Part shown: positions 1 through 6,396 of the stretch, piece after piece | Layout of the letters: each line of letters starts with the position of its first letter | Numbering within the stretch: the stretch's first letter is position 1 | Assembly: GCA_963602355.1 (NCBI GenBank) | Contig: CAVCIU010000011.1 | Coordinates: forward strand, 1-39,836 | Origin: UBA791 sp963602355 | GTDB taxonomy: Bacteria; Cyanobacteriota; Vampirovibrionia; Gastranaerophilales; Gastranaerophilaceae | Reading direction: 5' to 3' | DNA length: 39,836 nt | Program-made: the position numbers and the translations under genes | The notes under the pieces: model-generated | Told to the model about the DNA's origin: nothing | Database searches by the model: none | The model's input: only the letters and a program-made list of their open reading frames with translations

Positions 1-283
1 GCCTACTATTTTTATAAATGAAAATTATAATTTTGAATATTGTGATATTTATGATTTAGAAAACAAAGAAATTTTTGAATTAAAGGCGATTGAAAAATTT
101 GCTATTAAAATTAATAAAGAAAACCTTGCAAACATTGTAGATATTATTAAATCTATTGATAAATCTAAATATGAAGAACAAATTAGTACATATCTGCCAA
201 AGTTTTGGGCGGAAAAAGGGAATGCTTCAACCAATGTTGTTAACTTTTTGGTACAAAAGCAAAAAGAGGTTGAACAATTATGA
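1..283 (+). CDS. C-terminal end of an unrecognised protein, cut by the window edge
   Basis: An open frame runs from base 2 to a TGA at 281-283 and gives 93 residues with no start inside the window, so this is the tail of a longer gene. The sequence is lysine- and asparagine-rich and ends in KQKEVEQL; no catalytic motif is visible. Its stop overlaps the ATG of the next gene (ATGA at 280-283), so the two are probably translationally coupled and belong to one surface-polymer operon. A glycosyl- or glycerophosphotransferase tail would fit the neighbourhood, but the sequence itself does not prove it. Confidence 0.6.
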   Translation, partial: PTIFINENYNFEYCDIYDLENKEIFELKAIEKFAIKINKENLANIVDIIKSIDKSKYEEQISTYLPKFWAEKGNASTNVVNFLVQKQKEVEQL

Positions 284-1128
284 TAAATCTTTTATACAAT
301 ATTATAATTTTCCCAATATATTTGTTTATAGATATTGTTTTTAAATTCGTTACAGAAATGGTTCAATATGATGGATTTTTAACTTTGTTTTTTATGAGTA
401 TTGTTATTAATTTAGTAACATTACCATTGTTTTTAAAAGCGGAAAAAATACAAAAAAATAATTCTTTAAAACAAAAAGAACTTTTTCCTAAAATTAAAGA
501 AATTAAACGGATTTTCAAAGGAAAAGAACAGTTTTATGTTCTCAATACCTTTTATAGACAAAATAATTACCACCCTTTGTTTGCTTTAAAAAGTTTAACT
601 ACTTTATTTCTAATTATTCCGTTTTTTATTGGGGCATATGTATTACTTTCTAATAAAACATTATTATCGAATTTATTTATGCCAGCTTTTTTGTGGAATT
701 ATGGATTTAGCTATTTAAAACCTGATAATTTCCTTAATTTATTTGGTTACAAAATTAATATTTTACCAATAATAATGACACTGATAAATCTCATTTCGAG
801 TTTTTTATATACAAAATGTAATTCTATATTTGATAGAATTCAACTTATTGTAACACCACTAATTTTTTTAATTTTGCTTTATAATGCTCCTGCTGGATTA
901 GTAATTTATTGGATTTTTAATAATTTATTTTATCTGTTTAAAAATTTAATTTTAGATAACAAAAATTTTAATTTTTATATACGTATTTTGAAATATGCTA
1001 TTTTAGTTTGTTTGTTGTTATTATTTTTAACAAGTTCAGAAAATATTTTATGGAAAATTTTTATACTTGCATTAATTACCCTTTTTGCAATTATTTATAA
1101 TTTATCAAAGTATTTATTTAACTCTTTA
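280..1128 (+). CDS. YidC/Oxa1-like multi-spanning membrane domain, 5' part of a gene interrupted by the assembly gap
   Basis: 283 codons run from ATG 280 (ATGA overlap with the gene before) straight into the Ns. The opening resembles YidC/Oxa1/60-kDa inner-membrane insertases: an N-terminal membrane segment, a span near 'SIVINLVTLPLF', a lysine-rich cytoplasmic stretch (about residues 48-95) and then several further spans, including 'APAGLVIYWIFNNLFYL', the typical last YidC helix region. Two more hydrophobic segments follow before the gap. The gene is most likely continuous with the frame after the gap, giving a YidC-like plus sulfatase-like protein; the gap length is unknown, so the frame across it cannot be tested. 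It is unlikely to be the housekeeping YidC, because it lacks the usual genomic partners and sits in a surface-polymer locus. Its exact job is not known. Confidence 0.75.
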
Positions 1129-1138
1129 NNNNNNNNNN
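1129..1138. other. assembly gap (10 Ns)
   Basis: Ten consecutive N characters, the usual scaffolding placeholder of unknown true length. The 34 bases immediately after it are about 62% G+C (21 of 34), in strong contrast to the AT-rich flanks, and translate to an ArgR-like motif (see findings). Confidence 0.99.
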
Positions 1139-2950
1139 TGGGACGGAGTTGTCGGTACCCTTGCCGGCGAAAATACAATTTTTGTTCTTACATGTATTTC
1201 TTTCGTCTTTGTATTTGGAGCTTTAAACCCTACAAATATCATTTCTTCTGATGTGTTCACTTTTATGATGTTTGATATAAAATCGTTTTTTATAAATATA
1301 TTTACAATATCTATCGGTTGCTTTGCGTTATGGCCAATATATGTATATTTTTCTACCTTAAATCCACAACAAAAATTTGCATTCACTGGATTTTCAGTTG
1401 GTCTACTCTTTGGAGCTATTTATGAATTATTTGTAAGTACTAAGATAAATTTTGGGACGTTATCTGCAAATTTTAACTTTGAGTATTCTGATTTTACTTT
1501 ATATGGTTCTGCGTATGATTTTTGTAATGTATTCTTGGATTTTATAGTTTATTTATTAATTATGTTTTTAGTTCTTTTATTATTAAAAAAGCAAAAAACA
1601 AAAATTTTAATAACATTATTAAGTGTTATACTAGCAAGTTTACTTAGTGTTTCTTTGTATAATATTTATAAAATAGCTATTGATTATAATAATATTAAAA
1701 ATAGCAATGATACTCAAAATATAGATTTTAAAATAAATTTAAGCCAAACGGAACCTAATGTGATTATTATTATGCTTGATAGATCTGTTGGAGTATATTT
1801 ACCACATATTTTAAAAGATATTCCTGATATAAAAAAATCTTTTAATGGATTTACATATTATCCAAACACGTTGTCTTATGCTACACAAACAATTATTGCA
1901 TATCCTGCGTTAATAGGAGGTTATGAATATACTCCGCAAAATATAAATTCTAGCCAAAATTCAATTGAAGATACTTATAATCAATCATTATTAGTATTAC
2001 CAAAATTATATAAAGAAAATGGCTATAACATTTCGTTATTGGATATGCCTTGGGCTGGATTTAAAGATATATATGATAAAGACTTTTATAAACAAAATGG
2101 TATAGAAAATGACTATAACTTGTTTAGTAGAATATACTGTAAAAATAAAAATAAAATTCCTAGCAAAATATCCTTTAATAATTCAATTTATTTTACAACA
2201 ATGATGGTTTCTCCAAAATGTATTAAAGATTTCATTTATAAGCTTTTTATGGATAAAGATGCGTATAATGATGTAGACAACCTTACTTTTAACTCAAGTA
2301 TAGAGATGTTTGACTTACTTCCAAAACTTATAAATAATAAATCCAAAAATAAAAGTTTTGTTGTAATAAACAGCATGATAACTCATGGAAAAATACCTGA
2401 TAATATTTTGAAAAAGTATGCTGATAATTTAAAAGAAAATTTCTATACAAATTCTTTTGAAGGTGAAGCTGAAAAAGAAGAATATAATGCAAATCTTGTT
2501 GCATTTATTAAACTTGCCGCATTGTTTGATTATCTAAAATCAAACAATTTATATGACAATTCTAAGATAATTATTGTATCAGATCACGGTAGTTGTTTTA
2601 TTTCGCAAAGAAAAACTAAAAATATAGAAAATTATATGTATCATTATAACCCATTATTAATGGTTAAAGATATTAATCAAAAGGAAACCCTTAACGTAAG
2701 CTATAAATTTATGACAAATGCAGATGTTCCATATTTAGCAACAAAAAATTTGATAAAAAATGCTAAAAATCCATATACTAAAAAAGAATTTAGAGAATCA
2801 ATAGGTGGCGAAATCCATCAATTAGTAATACCTAATCATCATTATTGGCACCCTTCTCATTTTTTTAAACTTAAAAAACTTTATACAGATGTAGATACAT
2901 ACACATTCAAAGGTAATGATATTTTTATTAAAACGAATTGGAGTAAGTAG
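1139..2950 (+). CDS. membrane-anchored alkaline-phosphatase/sulfatase-superfamily transferase, 3' part of the gap-split gene
   Basis: 603 residues follow the gap. Several hydrophobic segments occupy about residues 15-185 (for example around 'FVFVFGALNP' and 'VYLLIMFLVLLLL'), followed by an extracytoplasmic domain. That domain starts with 'PNVIIIMLDRSVG', carries a conserved-looking 'TQTIIAYPALIGGYEYTP' stretch that may hold the threonine nucleophile, and has 'IIIVSDHGS' near the C-terminus, the metal-binding Asp-His of the alkaline phosphatase/sulfatase fold used by LTA synthases and phosphoethanolamine transferases. Known family members move a phospho-substituent from a lipid or nucleotide donor onto a surface polymer; that role here is inferred. 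The first ~17 residues look foreign (ArgR-like) and may be an assembly artefact. The gene ends 40 bases before the convergent cytidylyltransferase gene. Confidence 0.7.
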   Translation, partial: WDGVVGTLAGENTIFVLTCISFVFVFGALNPTNIISSDVFTFMMFDIKSFFINIFTISIGCFALWPIYVYFSTLNPQQKFAFTGFSVGLLFGAIYELFVSTKINFGTLSANFNFEYSDFTLYGSAYDFCNVFLDFIVYLLIMFLVLLLLKKQKTKILITLLSVILASLLSVSLYNIYKIAIDYNNIKNSNDTQNIDFKINLSQTEPNVIIIMLDRSVGVYLPHILKDIPDIKKSFNGFTYYPNTLSYATQTIIAYPALIGGYEYTPQNINSSQNSIEDTYNQSLLVLPKLYKENGYNISLLDMPWAGFKDIYDKDFYKQNGIENDYNLFSRIYCKNKNKIPSKISFNNSIYFTTMMVSPKCIKDFIYKLFMDKDAYNDVDNLTFNSSIEMFDLLPKLINNKSKNKSFVVINSMITHGKIPDNILKKYADNLKENFYTNSFEGEAEKEEYNANLVAFIKLAALFDYLKSNNLYDNSKIIIVSDHGSCFISQRKTKNIENYMYHYNPLLMVKDINQKETLNVSYKFMTNADVPYLATKNLIKNAKNPYTKKEFRESIGGEIHQLVIPNHHYWHPSHFFKLKKLYTDVDTYTFKGNDIFIKTNWSK

Positions 2951-2990
2951 TTTTAATATTCCAATTTGTAGTTATGTACGTAAACGACTT

Positions 2991-3464
2991 TTAAATATTT
3001 TTAGAGTTATTAATTTCGATATCAATTGGCAAATGATTATTTGCTTTATCTTGTAATTTTTTATAGTTATTATAAATTTTCTTTTTAAGCTTAGATGAAC
3101 TTGTTCCTTCTCCGTAAGGGAAATAAATGACTTGAACTCCTTGTTCTTTTAAATAATCGTATTTTCCAACCCAATCATCACCAACAACAAATATATCAAA
3201 ATGAAGTTTATCAACTTTATCAGTATGATCCAATGAGCGCTGAGGAATTACAATATCTGGTCCCTTTATGGCTTTCATTAATGCAATACGTTCTTCAAAA
3301 GGAATTATAGGAGTTGACTTATAACTTGCTACAAGCTCATCTGTATTAACACCGACAATCAATATATCTCCTAATGCTCTTGCATATTCAATCATTTTTA
3401 AATGATTAATATGAAGCATATCAAATGTTCCTGATGTATAAACTACGGTTTTATTTCCTATCAT
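2991..3464 (-). CDS. TagD-like cytidylyltransferase (glycerol-3-phosphate cytidylyltransferase family)
   Basis: 157 residues. The nucleotidyltransferase signature is complete: GTFDMLHINH at residues 12-21 supplies the HxxH CTP-binding pair (H18, H21), and GEGTSSSKLKK near the C-terminus corresponds to the RTEGISTT loop of TagD. 'FVVGDDWVGKYDYLKEQG' is also close to TagD. Family members join CTP to a small phosphorylated alcohol (glycerol-3-P in TagD, ethanolamine-P or choline-P in relatives) and release pyrophosphate. The ATG overlaps the stop of the aminotransferase upstream by 4 bases, so the two are co-translated. This implies that the activated group may carry an amine made by that partner, for example serinol-P or another amino-alcohol phosphate, rather than plain glycerol. 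The actual substrate cannot be read from sequence. Confidence 0.85.
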   Translation of the reverse strand: MIGNKTVVYTSGTFDMLHINHLKMIEYARALGDILIVGVNTDELVASYKSTPIIPFEERIALMKAIKGPDIVIPQRSLDHTDKVDKLHFDIFVVGDDWVGKYDYLKEQGVQVIYFPYGEGTSSSKLKKKIYNNYKKLQDKANNHLPIDIEINNSKNI

Positions 3465-4549
3465 TTTTTTATCCTCGTTTTAACTTCGTTAATTGATAAT
3501 AATAATTTTTTAAATAATTCATCAATATCCTCAATTGTTGTATTTCCAATGTGTGTTACTCTTAAAAGAGAGCTTGCTAAATTACCTCCACATGGATTTA
3601 CAAAAATGCCATATTTATTTTTTAAAATTTGAATTACTTCGTAAGTATCAACATCTTCAAAATATAAAGGTGTTAATGCATTTGATAATGGATAATTTGG
3701 TATCGTTAATTTCAAATCTTTTGCCTTTTTTCTAAAATAAGCTGCTTTTTCTTTTATGAAATTTAATCGTGCTTTTATGCCACCTTCCTTTTCGATAAAT
3801 TCAAGCATATCTTGCAATTCATACATTACAAAAACTGGTGGAGTATATGGAGTTTGTCCTCTCTCAATATTTTTTAAATAATCTTTAAAATCAAAATACT
3901 TTGAAGCAGGAAGTGGCATTTTTTCTATTTTTTCTAACATTTTTTTACTAAAAGATACAAATGCCATTCCAGGAGATAGGCATAGACCTTTTTGAGAGCT
4001 AATAATAGTTAAGTCAATTTCATATTTTTCCATATCATATTCATCTGCAAGAAATGTTGATATTGCATCAACAACTAACATCATGTTATTTCTTTTGCAA
4101 AAGTCAGATAATAATTTTATATCATATAATTGACCAGTTTGTGTTTCAGTTAAATTAACAAATAGCATAGTAAAATCATTGTTTTCATAAGGTTTTATAT
4201 GTTCAAGAGTTAATGTTTCATTCCATTTTAAATCAACAGATTTGTAATTCTTGTTATGATATTCAAGCAATTCACAAAATCTATGTCCAAAAGCGCCACC
4301 ATTTATAACAAGAACTTTATCTTCATCAGAGACACAATTTTCAACAGTTGCTTCCATAATAGCCGTTCCACTTGAGGCAAAATAAATTAAAGAGTTCGGT
4401 TCATTATTACCTAAAAGTTTTGAAAGTTTATTAAGACTATTTTTTACAATTTCAGAATATTCATTCGTTCTAAAATGTACAAAATCGTGCAATCTGACTT
4501 CTTTTGTGCTTTGATATAATTCAACTGGACCTATTGTAAAATGTTTCAT
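3461..4549 (-). CDS. class V PLP-dependent aminotransferase (alanine-glyoxylate/2-AEP transaminase-like)
   Basis: 362 residues, normal for the family. SSGTAIMEA at 59-67 is the phosphate-binding loop. D161 in 'VVDAIST' should contact the pyridine nitrogen, and K187 in 'ISSQKGL' is the PLP Schiff-base lysine. The C-terminal 'GGNLASSLLRVTHIGN' has the substrate-binding arginine. A clear site AAAGG sits 7-8 bases before the ATG. The gene is coupled (4-base overlap) to the cytidylyltransferase. Relatives aminate phosphonoacetaldehyde, glyoxylate or similar small carbonyls; here I infer production of a small amino-phosphate or phosphonate that is then CDP-activated for surface decoration. A 2-aminoethylphosphonate pathway is possible, but no intact PEP mutase or phosphonopyruvate decarboxylase is in the window. 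Confidence 0.85.
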   Translation of the reverse strand: MKHFTIGPVELYQSTKEVRLHDFVHFRTNEYSEIVKNSLNKLSKLLGNNEPNSLIYFASSGTAIMEATVENCVSDEDKVLVINGGAFGHRFCELLEYHNKNYKSVDLKWNETLTLEHIKPYENNDFTMLFVNLTETQTGQLYDIKLLSDFCKRNNMMLVVDAISTFLADEYDMEKYEIDLTIISSQKGLCLSPGMAFVSFSKKMLEKIEKMPLPASKYFDFKDYLKNIERGQTPYTPPVFVMYELQDMLEFIEKEGGIKARLNFIKEKAAYFRKKAKDLKLTIPNYPLSNALTPLYFEDVDTYEVIQILKNKYGIFVNPCGGNLASSLLRVTHIGNTTIEDIDELFKKLLLSINEVKTRIKK

Positions 4550-4559
4550 TGTTTATCCT

Positions 4560-4760
4560 TTATCTTAATCTGAGTAGTTGGTCAGAACCTAATATTGCAC
4601 TTTTAGGTATGTCAATAATTTGTATCGAATTTAACTTGTTTGTCGCATTTAAAAACCTATTGGCAAATTTTTGCATAAAAGAAGCCTTAAAAAGTTTAGA
4701 ATTTGTTCTTTTACCAATATCCAAATGTATTATTAGATAATCACTTCTAAACTTTAACAC
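4560..4760 (-). pseudogene. 66-residue ORF, possible C-terminal remnant of a thiamine-diphosphate decarboxylase
   Basis: The frame starts with GTG at 4758-4760, has a stop two codons further upstream, no ribosome binding site, and ends 10 bases before the aminotransferase ATG in the same direction. The stretch 'YLIIHLDIGKRTNSKL' loosely resembles the C-terminal 'flevkvkkGsRxxLgRPt' region of phosphonopyruvate decarboxylase and related TPP enzymes, which would be the expected upstream partner of a 2-AEP transaminase. The resemblance is weak and the rest of such an enzyme is absent, so this is either a decayed end of a gene or a chance frame. Confidence 0.25.
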
Positions 4761-5178
4761 AAGTTAAATTAGATTGGAAGTGCTTTTGTTGAAAGATGCT
4801 CTATATCGAGATTACAGTATAAAATTATTGTATCTGTTATCAGGTCGATTAAAGTACAACAATTCATTGTCCCTGTTCAAAATGTATTCAAAACACTGTG
4901 TATTGAATTTTTATTATATATTTATAGGTTTGTATAAAAATCAAAAAAGTCTAAAACCACTTTATGACTTCTATCAATTTATTAAAATTTGTATGAATTC
5001 TGTATAAAATGTATAATTATCATTGTTAGGAAACAAGAACTTGAAAAATACAATATAGAAATTGCATTGTTAGGTGGAGATTTAAAAACAAAATTATTTA
5101 GAATCAGTAATTATGAATTTATCTAAGAAATCGAAATTAATCAATGTTTGGAAACTTAAAAAGAGGAAGGAAAATTGT
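4761..5178. other. gene-poor, degenerate stretch between the aminotransferase and methyltransferase genes
   Basis: About 420 bases without an intact recognisable gene. A plus frame at 4774-5007 codes for 77 residues, but it resembles nothing I know and lacks a convincing start context. The only recognisable coding trace is the aminotransferase-like tail at 5028-5126. The stretch looks like decayed or recombined remains within the accessory locus. Confidence 0.5.
5028..5126 (+). pseudogene. remnant: C-terminal tail of a second class V aminotransferase
   Basis: In the frame ending with TAA at 5124-5126 the translation includes 'LEKYNIEIALLGGDLKTKLF' followed by 'RIS'. This lines up with the C-terminus of the intact aminotransferase on the other strand ('LKNKYGIFVNPCGGNLASSLLRVTHIG'): KY-x-I, GG-x-L, L-x-R are shared at equal spacing. 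No upstream coding sequence for the rest of the enzyme is visible, so only about 30 codons survive. This suggests the locus once held two related aminotransferases in opposite orientation, or that one was left behind by cassette exchange. The alignment was made by eye. Confidence 0.4.
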
Positions 5179-5892
5179 ATGCAAACAAGAGTTTACACAA
5201 AAAAAATAGATATAGACAATAATTCGACAAAAGAATTTTGGCAAAAGAGAGCAAATAATATTAATAATTTGCAAACAGTTTTACTTGGCTCTGACAATAC
5301 AGGTCGCGAACAAAATACCAGAAATGAAAAGGAAATAAAAATAGTCGAGGAGGTTATTGAAAAAATTCAAAATCCAAAAATTTTAGATATCGGCTGTGGC
5401 ATTGGTCGTTGGGCAGAAAATTTGCAGAATAAATTTGAATATTATGTAGGAGTAGATTTTTCGGAAGGATTTATCAATTATGCTTCTGAAAAATTTGCAA
5501 ATTATCCAAATATAAAATTCTATAACAATTCTATATTAGATTTAGATAAAGAAATATTCACATCAGATTTTAATTTAATAATTTGTACCGGTGTTTTGAT
5601 GTATATTAATGATGCAAATATTTCAAATATTTTTGAAGTTTTTAGTAGAGTAGCTCCTGAATATTTATATATTCAGGAGTCCATTAGTCTAATGGACTCT
5701 CGTTTAACACTAAACAACTTTGAATCAAAAGATTTAAAAACGAACTACAGTGCGATTTATAGAACAAAACAAGAATATGAAGAATACATCAAAGCAAATA
5801 ATTTTGATATTATTAAAACAGATTTATTGCTTGATAACAAATCAGGTGCACGAGAAGAAACAAATGCTCAATATTGGATATTAAGAGCATAA
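5179..5892 (+). CDS. class I SAM-dependent methyltransferase
   Basis: 237 residues from ATG 5179, chosen over the in-frame ATG at 5113 because a strong AGGAAGG lies 8 bases before it and the 5113 start would overlap the aminotransferase remnant. Motif I is 'ILDIGCGIGRW' (about residues 71-81), with the acidic motif II at 'VGVDFSEGF'; 'LIICTGVLMYI' corresponds to motif IV. The N-terminal 'FWQKRANN' element is common in methyltransferases of capsule and surface-polymer loci. The likely job is O- or N-methylation of a sugar or head group of the polymer built by this locus; the substrate is unknown. It is the last gene of the accessory region, followed by hairpin-rich non-coding DNA. Confidence 0.75.
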   Translation: MQTRVYTKKIDIDNNSTKEFWQKRANNINNLQTVLLGSDNTGREQNTRNEKEIKIVEEVIEKIQNPKILDIGCGIGRWAENLQNKFEYYVGVDFSEGFINYASEKFANYPNIKFYNNSILDLDKEIFTSDFNLIICTGVLMYINDANISNIFEVFSRVAPEYLYIQESISLMDSRLTLNNFESKDLKTNYSAIYRTKQEYEEYIKANNFDIIKTDLLLDNKSGAREETNAQYWILRA

Positions 5893-5946
5893 AATATTTT
5901 CTTTATCTTTTGTTAGGGTATTAAGAAAAATAACTCTGGATTAGAA

Positions 5947-6070
5947 GAATTGGAACACCAATTCCGACCTTTGGCAATAACACTTAACATTCATACACAA
6001 TCAAAGATTGTTTGAATGTTAGTATTTTACATTCGTTCTTCTAAGGCTCGATTTTATCTCGCCAAGAACG
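5947..6070. other. series of three hairpins in non-coding DNA
   Basis: Between the methyltransferase and tRNA-Glu there are three inverted repeats: GAATTGG-AACA-CCAATTC at 5947-5964 (perfect 7-bp stem), AACATTCA...TGAATGTT at 5986-6020 with an inner CAATC/GATTG stem, and CGTTCTT...AAGAACG at 6034-6070 with an inner GGC/GCC. The second could be a weak terminator for the methyltransferase gene. No protein-coding frame is evident in 5893-6165. The three together may be a small structured RNA or just degenerate repeats. Confidence 0.35.
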
Positions 6071-6165
6071 ACCTATGTCAGTTTTGAATCAATTAAAAAT
6101 ACCCATGACTTTGAAAATTAATCAATCTAACCGTACAAAATCAGTTTACTCGTTAAATTACAACT

Positions 6166-6193
6166 AAAAAAGACTTGCCGTAGCAAGTCTTTT
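6166..6193 (-). terminator. terminator of tRNA-Glu
   Basis: A perfect 10-bp stem AAAGACTTGC / GCAAGTCTTT with a 4-base loop. Read on the minus strand it is followed by a T-run, only a few bases after the CCA end of the tRNA. Confidence 0.85.
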
Positions 6194-6197
6194 AAAA

Positions 6198-6273
6198 TGG
6201 TACTCCCAGGCGAATTCGAATCGCCGTCGCCTCCGTGAAAGGGAAGTGTCCTAGGCCTCTAGACGATGGGAGC
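6198..6273 (-). tRNA. tRNA-Glu (anticodon UUC)
   Basis: On the minus strand a 76-nt cloverleaf is readable. The acceptor stem is GCTCCCA/TGGGAGT with one G-T pair at the end, and the D-arm region begins TCGTCTAGAGGCC, characteristic of tRNA-Glu. The anticodon stem is CTTCC/GGAGG with loop CTTTCAC (anticodon TTC), and the T-arm is GGCGA-TTCGAAT-TCGCC. The discriminator is A and CCA is encoded (TGG at 6198-6200 on the plus strand). Strong promoter upstream and terminator downstream make it a monocistronic unit. Confidence 0.97.
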
Positions 6274-6287
6274 CTGTCTGTGTAACT

Positions 6288-6316
6288 ATCATATTAGAAA
6301 AATTTTTAATTGTCAA
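6288..6316 (-). promoter_or_regulatory. sigma70-type promoter of tRNA-Glu
   Basis: On the minus strand a perfect -35 TTGACA (6311-6316) and -10 TATGAT (6288-6293) are separated by exactly 17 bases. The predicted start is about 8 bases before the mature tRNA 5' end. It is the best consensus promoter in the window. Confidence 0.85.
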
Positions 6317-6340
6317 CTACTTGATAAAAATATTTACATC

Positions 6341-6369
6341 TTGAAACTTTTTTTTGTTTTAATTAAAAT
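6341..6369 (+). promoter_or_regulatory. probable promoter of clpC
   Basis: TTGAAA at 6341-6346 and TAAAAT at 6364-6369 are 17 bases apart. Transcription would begin near 6376, leaving a short leader with GAGGAT (6385-6390) before the ATG at 6397. A TATAAA at 6377-6382 is too close to the ATG to leave room for the ribosome binding site. Confidence 0.45.
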
Positions 6370-6396
6370 ATTCTTGTATAAAATGAGGATACAAAT

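Noticed and set aside
49..234. 61-codon minus-strand frame at the left edge
   Set aside because: It is the reverse of a longer, better-supported plus-strand coding frame that continues off the window.
4774..5007. 77-codon plus-strand frame
   Set aside because: No recognisable family, no ribosome site, and it lies in a stretch with fragments of other decayed genes; probably chance.
6354..6382. TTGTTT-17-TATAAA as the clpC promoter
   Set aside because: Its start point would fall at or after the ribosome binding site GAGGAT, unlike the TTGAAA-17-TAAAAT pair slightly upstream.
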